This document shows positions 36,450 through 47,087 of a stretch of DNA of 64,000 bases, piece by piece. Below the pieces are notes generated by a model. The model had not been told where the DNA came from. It ran no database searches and saw only the letters and a list, made by a program, of their open reading frames with translations. The translations under genes and the position numbers were made by a program. The first letter of the stretch is position 1. Every line of letters begins with the position of its first letter. This stretch comes from Monosporascus cannonballus (lineage: Eukaryota; Ascomycota; Sordariomycetes; Xylariales), in the NCBI GenBank assembly GCA_004154925.1, contig QJNS01000025.1, positions 372,001-436,000 of the forward strand, in the 5' to 3' direction.

Positions 36450-39400
36450 ATATTAACCAGCATTTAGAAAACCCTTACCTAATAGCTTTAGGCTCGAATT
36501 CGGAAACTGGAAAAAAAAGTTTAACAACTTAGGGTTATGCCACCTGCTTAACCTTTTTTCGCCCGTATAAATCCTAAAAAGCCAGAACCTTACGATAAAA
36601 AGGGCAATCTTTAAACTTTTTTAATTTAGGCGCAAATTTATTTTCGCTTTTTAAATCTTAATAATTTAGCGGATATGGTCTTAATAATAAAAGTATGTCT
36701 AATAAAAAATACGGTTAATTAATTTAAGCCTATTATAAGAAATTTCTTAAAATAAGAAAAACAAATAAAAAGAATTTTATTAATAAAATCTTTTTAATAT
36801 ATATTAATTTCGAAAATAAAATACGTAATAATTTCGACAACCCGGATAAAAAACGATTAACGGCTTAATAATTCTTATAATTCCGATAAAAAAGATTTAC
36901 GTCCAAATATGCCGTAATTTTTAAAAGTTTTACGGTTAAAGCCGGATACAAAAATAATAAGGTTAATGCTTTTATTAATATATTTTATAAAAAACTAAAA
37001 GATAATATAAAAAATAAAATTATTCGAATTAAATAATTAATTGCCTTAAATCGGTATATCGTAAAAGTAATCAAAATTAATAATCGATAATTTAAAAAAC
37101 GATAGGAAAAAAAGAATAATATGCCTTATATTCGAGATATAACAAGTTTAACCAGGGGAAAAAACGAGACGCACCCCTTACTTTTTATGGAACGGCGTCA
37201 GGACCTATGGAACTCGGCGTTACCTACCGACAAAACCGGAACCAGATTAAGTGCTTTAATTATGGCAAAATAGGACATAAAGCTTATAAATATAAAAAAT
37301 CCAAAAAACCACGATAAGATAACTAAACCCCTATACCGGAAAAATAAGTTAGAAATAATTAAGAAAACGACAGTAAAGCTATTAATATAATTTAAGCCAA
37401 ATACGTATTAGACTTATAACAAAAGATTTAATAAGAATTATCATAATAAGAAATTCGACAAAAAATACGAAAAGTTAAAAAACTAACTTAATAAATATCG
37501 TAAATATAATGAGAAACATTATAAGGATAATTACGTAAATATTAAAGTTGAACAAAAAAAATTTATCCCGGAATCTTTAATCGATACGGCAGGATATATG
37601 CCATACATTGTCGACGACAAAAATATCCTAATTACGAAAAATAAAAATAATATATTTACGTATAAATTACCCGTATATATTATAAGGGATTCCACTTTCC
37701 AAACCGAACCGGGCATAATAAAAATAATAAAGAATAATATCGATAATTTCGAACCATAACCCCAAAAAACGTCCAGCAATTAGCCGAAATAAAAAATTAG
37801 CCTAAAGAAAAACAGTACCCGTAAAAAAACCCCTTTTGTTATTATGGATAATGCAATTACCAAAAGGAAAAAAAGTTAATTTAGCGTACGATAAAAAAGA
37901 ACTATTAAAAAGTTATTACGGATTTTTATTTTTAATTAGCATTTATTATAAATCCTTACGAAAAAAAGGTTATTAAGAAAAAAATACGTTAGTTTATAAG
38001 AAATCTCTGGAACGATAACTAGGATAACGCATAATAAGATATAATCGCAAACATAAGAAAATAATTTATTCGATAAAAAAAGGAATTATAAAAAAACCAG
38101 GAATAATTAATACGGCTTAAAGGAATAATATGCTAATAATAATAATAAATATAGCAGCTTAACGTATTAAACGAAAAAACATAAGTAAAATTCGATAGAT
38201 TTAAATAGGAATTAAAAGAAAAAGGTTATTTATAAAAAAGTCGCAAAATGATAAAACTTAAAAAAATTAAGAGAAATTCTCAAAAAAGGCTTTAAACGCG
38301 ACGATAAAAGACGTTAACGATTTTATTATTTTGGATATACGAATCGGAATGCATTAGTATACCGTAATAGTGGATTACGAAACTTTAAGCGAAAATTATA
38401 TTGTACCAGATGTGGTTAATAAGCTTAAATTATTATGAAAATATAAGTTAAAACCTTATATAGCGACAAATGCCGAAAATCAGGAATTCGCATACGATAA
38501 CGGAAAAATTATACGCAAAATTGATTATTTCGAGGTTTTTGTTTAAGGACGATATTAAACGGTTAATTTCGATATTATTTTATTCGGGAATTACGATATA
38601 ATCTTAGGATTACTATGGATATACCAGTACGAAATCTTAATTAATAGCGGAATTAATTAAATAAAGTTCGCTTTATATCTTATTAACAGATAAAAAAAAA
38701 TTAAGATCTTAATATTTAATCGATAATGGCGACAAATATAGGCATAAAGATATAACAAATATCTTACTACTTAAAAAAAATATATATAAGAAAAAATGGG
38801 TATTAAAAATATAACGTATTGTTATTACTATTAAAGCAAAACTAAAATAACTGAATAACGATCTGGAATAATAAAAACAATAGCCTAAAAGGTTAGAAAA
38901 TTTAATTAATATATTATTATAATATTATAAATATAAGCAGCTTTTTAGGAAAAAGCTTAATACGAAATTATTAGAATATAACGAATAAGATTACGAAATA
39001 ATTTTTAAAAAAAGATCTTCGACAAAGTTTTATCTTATTTACAATTTTAATAAAAACGAATTACGTACTTTTAGAAAATACCTGGAAAATCAACTACAGA
39101 AAGGATGGATTCGACCGTCGAAGTTACCAGCAGGATATCCGATATTTTTCGTACTTAAAAAATGGAAAATTGCAATTTGTGGTTAATTACCGATAACTAA
39201 ACGACGTTACTATTAAAAATCGAATATTATTATTTTTAATTACGGAAATAAAAAACCGCCTTTACGGAGCCAAATAATTTATAATATTTGATTTTAAAGA
39301 TAAATATAATTTTATTAAGATTAAAAAAGGATACGAATGAAAAATAACTTTTAAAACGAAATACGGATTATTTAAGTATTTAATTATATCAATGGGATTT

Positions 39401-41740
39401 ACGAACGTATTAATAACCTTTTAGCAAATAGTTAATTACGTATTACGAAAATACCTTGATATTTTTGTTATTTGTTATTTCGACAATATTCTTATTTTTT
39501 CAGAAACGGAAAAAATATACGTAAGATACGTTTATAAGATTTTTTAAGCTTTATAAAACGTAAAGTTATTTATTAAAGTAAAGAAAAGTTAATTCCATAT
39601 ATAAAAAATAAAATATGTGGGATATATTATTACCTTAGGACATATTAGGATAAACTTTAAAAAAATCGTTGCAGTTACAAAATAACAGACGTTAATAACG
39701 GTTAAGGAAATATAAATATTTTTTGGATTCGCTAATTATTATAAGAAGTTTATTCGAAATTTTAACAGAATAATTATATTTTTAATAAATTTTACGAAAA
39801 AAAAGAAATTCAAATAGACGCCAGATACGGAAAAAGTATTTCAAGATATTAAAAATGCGATTATTAGCAAATTAATACTAATTATGTACGATCTAAACTG
39901 TTCCGTTAAACTAAAAACCGATATTTCGGATTACGCGTTAAGCGTAGTAATCGGATAACGAAATAATTAAAACAAATTGCACCTTATTACATTTTTTCGT
40001 ACAAATTAAAAGGAATTAAGTTTAATTACGGTATTCCAGATAAGGAATTTATGGCCATTATTATGGCATTTCGAGAATTTAAATATTTCTTTAAAAAAAG
40101 TTTATACCAGGTTAAAGTTTATATGGATTATCAAAATTTTATCCGTTTTATTACGATTAGGGAACTTACAAAACGATAATTAAAATATGCAGAAAAATTG
40201 GCGAATTTCGACTTCGTTATTATTTATAAAAAAAAATCAAAAAACGGCAAAGCAGATATTTTAAGTAAGCGATTAAACCTTAAATAGAAATTAGTTAAAA
40301 TTAGCTATATAATTTTCGATACTATTATAAAAGGATATTTACGTTTACGACAAATTACGATAATTCGGGTAATACCTTGCGATATGAATTAAAAAATTTA
40401 ACAGCATAACGATAATCTTTCGGAAAATCAAAAAACGAATAAAATATAAGTTTTAAAAAAATACCAGAAAGATCTAATACGAAAAATATATGAACATTAA
40501 TTATATAAATATCTAGGGATTCACAAAACCTTAAAGCGATTTCGACGTACATATTCCTTTTCTAAAATAAAATTAACGGTATAAAAAATTATACGGCAAT
40601 ATAATATTTGCGCCAAAGAAAAGGTTTAACGATATAAGCCATACGGAAAATTATAGTTATTACTAATTGTAAAATAACTATAGTATTTAATTATATTCGC
40701 CTTTATTACCAAACTTTTTATATCAGAAAATTTAATTACAGAAATATATTATGATAATATTTTCGTAATCGTCGACAGATTTACGAAATCTTTTTATTTT
40801 TTACCATATTATAAGAATATAAACGCCGAATAATTGGCATATATTTTTTTAAATATATTTTTAATATATACGGATTATTAATAAAAATCATATTAAATAA
40901 ATGATTAACGTTTATATTTAAGTTTTGATAAGACCTTATAACATAAATCGGTTTAAATTATAAATTATTTAGCGCATTTAAACCTTAAACGGATAAATAA
41001 ATAAAATAAATATATTAAACCTTAAAAATTTATTTATAATATTATATTAATTATAAACAAAGTAATTGGGTTAAAAAATTACTAATCGCATAATTAGCTT
41101 ATAATACTAATTATTACGAAAATATCAAAATAATACTTACGAACGCAAATTTTGGTTTTATTCTATAAATTTATAGAAAAATACGCGATAACGGTCTAAT
41201 TAATATGAAAATAATCCTTACGTTAAAACAGCTATAATAGCTATACTAAGAAATAAAAATAAAACTGGAATTTATACGAAATTAAATAAGCAAATATTAT
41301 AATTAAAAAAAGTTAAAAAAAATTAATTTTCGAAAAGAGGAAAATAATTTTCCTCGTTACAAAAAATATTTAAATAAAAAGACCTAGCAAAAAACTTTAT
41401 TTCAAATATATCGGTTTATATAAAATCGCCAAAAAAATCTTAGAAAATAATTACTACTTAAAACTTCCACCAAAAATCAAATTTTATCTAATTTTTCATA
41501 TTTCCTTACTTAAGTTAATAACAGATATTATTAAAATGCATACGGTATAAAACGATATAGAAATAGAAAATAAATAAATATACGAAATAAAGAAAATTTT
41601 CGACATACAAAAACGGGACGGATTTACCTAATATCTAATTAAGTGGAAAAAATATCCAGATTCCGAAAACACCTGAAAACCCGCTAAAAATCTTATTGGC
41701 GCTTAATGCCTATTAAAGAATTTTTACTAGTAACGAAAGG
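36450..41740 (+). pseudogene. gag-pol relic of G3
   Basis: The gag start differs from G1, G2 and G4 and cannot be placed. The zinc knuckle at 37252-37293 has its second and third Cys changed to Tyr. The retropepsin region is at about 38370-38420, with an Asn-Tyr-Ile-Val-Pro-Asp-Val-Val-Asn stretch. The reverse transcriptase active site is Tyr-Phe-Asp-Asn at 39476-39487 (second Asp lost, not the first as in G1 and G2). RNase H lies near 39905 and the integrase core at 40750-40791. The Asp-Gly-Gln-Thr-Glu region near 40985-41015 reads as stop-rich ATAA repeats. The different Asp hit shows that each copy was mutated independently. Confidence 0.82.
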
Positions 41741-42400
41741 CGCGTCCTAATTAATAGTCGACCAGTTAGTAGCCGGAATATCGGGCTAATCGATTACGGC
41801 CTGCGTTAACGTAATAGCCGTAACGGCGGCTTCCAACTGCTTTTATTCCTAACGTTTTTGTTTTTTTAACTTATCCAATAATTAGAGCTTATATTATACC
41901 ATAATAACGCCTTTCGAACGAATTAACGCCTTTTATTTATGCAAACAAATAAAACGAAAACAAGCTTTATTTATTTTTTTCTAATATTTACGTTAAGCCT
42001 TAAGGTAAAGCCGCTAAAGTTTTAATAATTATTTTTCGGTAAACGCTTTTTTACGTTTTAAGTATTAATACTTATAACGAATATTTTGCAAAGAAAAAAT
42101 GGATATATCGGTACTATTATAAAATCGATTCCGATTAATACATTCCTTATATTTTAATACGTTTTCAATTATTTTATACTTTATGTTTTTCAAAAAATAA
42201 TAAAAATAAAGCATAATTTCATAACCAAATTCGTTAAAGGTTTTTACGAAATCAATACGACGAACGGTAGAAAAACGGGAAACATAACAAATTTTGAAAA
42301 TACGAAATAACATAATTAAAAGCAAAAAAAAGAGATATTTACCAAACGAAAAAAAAGAAAAAAAAATCTTAAGGACAAAATTTGGGGAAGGGGGAGATCG

Positions 42401-42784
42401 TATTATAACCCGATAAGCTCCGGTCTTAAAAAACGGTCAGGCAGAAGCATACGGGCCACCTCCCGGGTTACGTAACGGTAATCACTGCCAAATCAGTGAT
42501 TATCAGTAATTAAAGGTGATCCCAAATAATCGTAATCACCACCAACGGCGTAATTACGAATAATTAAGCCAAAAAGGATAAGGATATATACGTTCATTAA
42601 TTCCATAATTTATATAGCTTTAGTTTATAACACTTATCAATACAATATCGTTACTTAAGGTACCCTTGGTATTACGAGACGTAATACGTTACTGTATTTA
42701 TTGTTCAGATTCCCACGATACTCCTGCCAACATAAACCCGTCGACTTAAGGTTTAATAGTTGGTTAAACCGCCTAGCCGTCACA
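42401..42784 (+). repeat. 3' LTR of G3, with un-RIPed right end
   Basis: 384 bp, TATTATAACC to GCCGTCACA. The left part is mutated like its partner, while the last 100 bp keeps CCTGCCAACATAAACCC and TAGCCGTCACA intact. It may be a recombinant between the LTR of G3 and the lost LTR of G2. Confidence 0.8.
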
Positions 42785-43055
42785 AATTATTACAAACCCC
42801 AATTAGATGCATCAGCCAGTTCGGCGCCACTTCGGCGACATATCGAAAGCACGATTCGATCCCCACAAAGGCGGCTGCAGGCTAAAGAGAGCCAGAAGGC
42901 AGACCGAAAAGATTCTAATCGCTGGCGTTCGGCGGGTAGTCGACGCGAAAGGTCCGACCGCGTTATGTGTTCACAGGGCGCAGTAAAGCCTTGAATGTTC
43001 GACACCTTATCTAGCCTTAAAATCGGGACGATTTTACTAAAAGGAGAGAAGTAAT
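42785..43055 (+). other. GC-rich core of TRIM element D
   Basis: 271 bp with almost no RIP in the middle of a 36-kb AT block. It begins with the AATTA duplication and ends with a purine tract before the D LTR. It has a Pol III B-box-like GATTCGATCCC at 42853-42863, which may be chance. Open frames crossing it on either strand also cross the LTR boundary and are not credible genes. Confidence 0.6.
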
Positions 43056-43174
43056 TGTAATAATATGCACAGTTAGTTCTTATAAGATGGATTAAGATGT
43101 TCAAATTTTAATTAGAGTTTAGAATTATTAATCTTTTAGTATTATGGTTAACGTTATACCTTTGTTATCTTATA
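43056..43174 (+). repeat. 3' LTR of D
   Basis: 119 bp; starts TGTAATAATATG and ends ATCTTATA. Strongly RIP-mutated version of the copy at 29625. It shows the true 5' terminus TG where the other two copies have TA. Confidence 0.78.
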
Positions 43175-44487
43175 AATATACTTTTGTTTCTAAAGTTTCG
43201 GATAAAAAAATTAAGAATTAAATTTAAAATAATTATATCTTATACTTTTTTCAAAATTAATAATAATTATAGTTTTTTGTAAAACTTATATTATTATATT
43301 TTGATCTTATTATAAAAAGTATATTATTATCGTATTTTCGAAATAATTATTTTTATTTTCAAAAAATAATAAATATATCGAAGTCGTTTTAAGGTTATAT
43401 AAATCTTTAAATATTTATAATACTAATATTTATATATATAACGTATTAAGATTATCTAGTATATTTTTTAAATTTAATATTTTTAAATTTTTAATAAATA
43501 TTATATAGTATAATTCGTATTATTTTAATATAACGCGAACCTAGATATTTTTTAATATAATATTGAAAATAGTATAATTAATCTTAATTAATATTTTAAG
43601 AATTTTGATTATTTATTTAAAATATCTATTTTACTGTTTTTAAACCTTTTTATAGATGATAACGAAATTGAAATTCGGTAGTTTTTTATATATTGTAATT
43701 ATCGGTTTATAATTTTTTAATTATAATAACACGGATAAAAATTTGATAATTTGTAGAAACCTTAACTTCATTAAGATTTTTTAAAAGATATTTAAGTTTT
43801 TAAAAAGCTATAATAATGGCTATATATTCACCATCTTGAATACTGTAATTAAACTCGGCTTTTTTAATTTATATAAAAAATTTAATAAAATATAAGTTTT
43901 CTTGATTATTTCGTTATCCGATTATTACGTCTAATAGATAATTCGAAATATAGATTTCTAATTCGGCGAAACGTATTAAATCGTAAATAATTAATATAAA
44001 TCCTTTAATAATCGTATTTCTAAATTTAGAAAACGCTTTTATCGTTTATAGAGTTTATTTAAATTTTTTATTTTTAATAAAGTTAAATACAAATATAACA
44101 ATTTTGCTAATATTTCGAATAAATTTCTTATAGTAATTAACATATTCAAAAAATATTTTTATCGTTTCAATCGTACTTAATCTTTGTTATTTTATAATTG
44201 CAGTAATTTTCTTAAACTTTAGTTTAATATATCTCAAGATAATAATATGTTTTAAATATTTTATTATCGGTTTATAAAATATAACGAACTTGTTATATAT
44301 CTATCTAGAGATATAAGCAGTATACGAAAAGAATCTTAATTTACAAATAATAATAAAACGAAAAATAATTTAGAGATTTGTTTATTAAAGATATTTGCGA
44401 ACCTTTTTCTTAATTAAAGAACGATATCTCTATTTAAATGCTTAGATTAAAAGCTAAAGAGCGAAACTAAGTAAGTAACTATTTTAT
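43175..44487 (-). pseudogene. Gypsy element G5, reverse transcriptase/RNase H part, RIP-degraded
   Basis: On the minus strand, around 44050-44280, it reads as the end of a Gypsy reverse transcriptase and its connection: Tyr-Lys-Pro-Ile-Ile-Lys-Tyr-Leu, then Val-Asn-Tyr-Tyr-Lys-Lys-Phe-Ile-Arg-Asn. RNase H follows at about 43780-43985 (Arg-Phe-Ala-Glu-Leu-Glu...Ile-Ser-Asn-Tyr; Phe-Asn-Tyr-Ser-Ile-Gln-Asp-Gly-Glu-Tyr). At 43175 it runs into the D insertion just before the integrase catalytic block found at 29594-29620. The right end is cut by G4 at 44488; the polymerase active site, gag and 5' LTR are not found anywhere in the window. Confidence 0.78.
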
Positions 44488-44879
44488 TGTTACAACCTGA
44501 CGAGTTTCGATTTCAGGAAACGGTTAACGAGGATAATACGGACCATCTTCCAGGTTACGTAACGAATACTTAGTAAAGATCCGCTAAGCACTAGTGATCA
44601 GCATTAAGCAATTGTTTAGTAAAATTTTGTTAAGCATAACTAAGCAGAGATAGGGAATAATATCAAAATTAATATATATACGTTTAGTATTTTCATAATT
44701 TAAATTATTTTAGCTTATAATATTTATTAATATTAATCGCTTATAATACGATTTTTATATTTTTAATATTAAGAAACGTAATTAAGTTATTTTATCATTA
44801 TAAAATCTTATAATATTTCTGCTAATATAAACTTATACGATTAAGGTTTAATAATTAATTAAACCGTTTAACCGTTATA
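44488..44879 (+). repeat. 5' LTR of G4 (subfamily B1)
   Basis: 392 bp, TGTTACAACCTGACGAG to CCGTTATA, matching the 29748 LTR in its subfamily-specific middle part. Confidence 0.82.
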
Positions 44880-44935
44880 GATTATAAACTTTTATTTAGT
44901 AATACCGTTAAACTTTACGCAATATTACCGATATT

Positions 44936-46772
44936 ATATTTACTAGCAAGCAGCCCGAACAGTCCATTTACCAAGTCCTTAATAACCCGGATATTAGAAT
45001 GAAATCCGATAGAGAAAAGGAAAAACCTCGCCTTTTTCGCAAAGAAGTTTTTCGACGCCTAAATGGTATAAATAAACGCATTTTTCAGCTTAAAAAAATA
45101 ACAATAATCTTACGACGTCTTTTTAAGCCGCCTATAAAAAACTTAAGAAAAAAGAAAAAGCTCCCGATATCGGGAAACCCTTTTAAGTAAGCCAAATTAT
45201 TTAATTAAATTTTATCAGAAAATTAAAAAAAAATCCTTAAATTTCCCAAACTTAAAGTTTTCGACGGAATTTTGATTAAGTTATAATTATTTTTGATTTA
45301 ATGCCGAATATATTTCTTGTATTTTCTTATTCGGTTAATTGTGTTTACTATATAAATTAAGTTCGTAATTAAACGAAATACCGGAAATACGATTATTTAA
45401 TTTAAATCCGCTATAAGAAAATATATTATCTTATTAATCGAAAAATAAAAGCTGGAAATAATACAAATTTATAATAATTATAAATAATTTAAGTAAATAT
45501 TAGCGAAGGTTTTCGAAATAGTAAACGAAAAACTAAAAGCCGAAATAAATATTTAATAATTATAATAAAGAACATTGGCGTTTAATTAGAATAAAACGTT
45601 CGTTTAGTTAATTTCTAAATTAAATTAGCAATAATAAATATTAATATTTAAATTTCTCGACGACCGAAAAAAAGAAATATAAAAGTTTTTTTTAAATTTA
45701 ACCGGCCTAATTATTTGTCCGATTATATTATTATAATAATTATGATCGACGATTAACAATATGTCTGGCGCATTAAGGACATTAAAGAAAAAAATAACAA
45801 CAAACCTCGATATACGGTTAATATTAGCGTTTTTCGACATAATAACACTTGTTACGATACGGAACCAGGACTTATAGAATTAAAAGCCATTTATAAAAAG
45901 GATTAGAGCCAAACCAAATGCTTTAATTATAACAGAATAAGGTATAAGATAATGTAGTGCAAAGCACCTAAGAAACTCTGTTAAAATAACTGAAAACAAA
46001 TACTTAAGGGATAATCCAGAGAAAATCAAAAAAACGGAAATAAATCTATTAACATAATTCGGCCTAAATACGTACTAGGCGCCCTATAGCGAAAATTTCA
46101 ATAAGGAATACGAAAAGCCAGGAAGTTAGCTTAACAAATATTGCGAACATAATAAGAAACATTATAAAAATAATTATGCAAATACTAGAATTGGACAGAA
46201 AAGGTTTATCTGGAAACCCCTAATCGATAAGGCAAAATATATGCCATATATTGTTAACGGCAAAAATATCCCGATTATAAAAATAGAAATAATATATTTA
46301 CGGACGAATTACCCGCATATATTATAAACGATTTAAGTTTCTAAACAGAACCAAAAATAATAAACACAATAAATAATAATATCAATATTTTCGATTTATA
46401 GCCCTAAAGAATATTTAATAATTGGCCGAAATAAAAAGCTGGCCTGAAAAAAAAATAATGCCTGTAAAAAACCCCATTTATTATTATTAATAATATAATT
46501 ACTAAACGGAAAAGGAATTAAGTTAACATATAATTAAAAAAACACTACCAAAAAACTATTACGAATTTTTATTTTCAATTGGCATTTATTACAAATTCTT
46601 ACGAAAAAAAAGTTATTAAAAACGAAATACGTTATTTTATAGACGAACTTTGGAATAACAGTTAATACGACATATAATATGATATAATCGAAACGATAAA
46701 AATCAATTTACTTAATAAGAAAAAGATTTATAACAAACCCAAAAAGAATTTATATAATTCGAAAGAATAGTA
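44936..46772 (+). pseudogene. gag and start of pol of G4, left of the C insertion
   Basis: Gag would start at 44936, where the codon is ATA. The frame is then open for 85 codons to 45190, the longest intact gag piece in the window: a basic, Lys/Arg-rich protein start. The zinc knuckle at 45919-45960 keeps its first and last Cys but has Tyr at the second Cys and at the His. The frame is cut at 46772 by element C and resumes at 58321. Confidence 0.8.
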
Positions 46773-47045
46773 AACTGGGGTTAGGAGAATTGGTTTTAAT
46801 CAATGCGGATAACTATTTTATGTCACGGTACGGAATGGGATTGTCGAAAAATAAAGAACTTAATCTAATTGTATTGCTGGTGTTAAACCTCGATAACTAA
46901 AGTGGCAGAAAACATGCTAAATGGTGGTAATTAATGCCTGGGGGTTAAACCCATAACGAAAATTTTTTTCTTAATATACATGCGAAATTCGAGCTTTTTA
47001 ATCAGCCGAACCTGATTACAGGTATAACACCCCGCCCCACTTTAA
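46773..47045 (-). repeat. 3' LTR of element C
   Basis: 273 bp; plus-strand ends AACTGGGGTTAGG and CCCCGCCCCACTTTAA. An inner boundary TGGGG...CCCCA (46776-47039, 264 bp) would give canonical TG/CA ends. But the outer AAC and CTTYAA are shared by both copies, and the TAGTA duplication abuts them. Confidence 0.8.
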
Positions 47046-47055
47046 ACCTTCTTTT

Positions 47056-47087
47056 TTACGATAAAAAACGTCTCCGTTTTATCGTAA
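47056..47087. repeat. Hairpin next to the 3' LTR of C
   Basis: TTACGATAAAA at 47056-47066 and its reverse complement TTTTATCGTAA at 47077-47087, 10-base loop. It lies in the 3' end of the C transcript, just before the polypurine zone. Confidence 0.65.

Larger units (their letters stand above)
36006..42784 (+). mobile_element. Ty3/Gypsy retrotransposon G3
   Basis: Both LTRs are 384 bp and of the same subfamily B2 (36006-36389 and 42401-42784). Internal Gypsy genes are on the plus strand. A clear purine tract (TTTGGGGAAGGGGGAG) stands before the right LTR. Left flank ATTTT and right flank AATTA do not match, so the right flank was not created by this insertion. Confidence 0.85.
29625..43174 (+). 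mobile_element. TRIM-like element D, split by a later 13-kb insertion
   Basis: Two 119-bp LTRs in direct orientation (29625-29743 and 43056-43174) are flanked by AATGT (29620-29624) and AATAT (43175-43179). Insertion is confirmed because the G5 integrase frame resumes across the element. Removing the G2/G3 insert leaves LTR + about 270 bp + LTR, roughly 500 bp. There is no room for genes, so it matches a terminal-repeat retrotransposon in miniature, which must move with another element's proteins. A purine tract (AAAAGGAGAGAAG) precedes the right LTR. I see no clear primer-binding site. Confidence 0.75.

Noticed and set aside
36006..42789. Target duplication for G3 alone
   Set aside because: Left flank ATTTT and right flank AATTA do not match; the right one pairs with the flank of G2 instead.
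42701..42994. 97-residue open frame in the GC-rich island
   Set aside because: It spans the end of the G3 LTR, the AATTA duplication and the D core, three pieces of different origin, so it cannot be an evolved gene.
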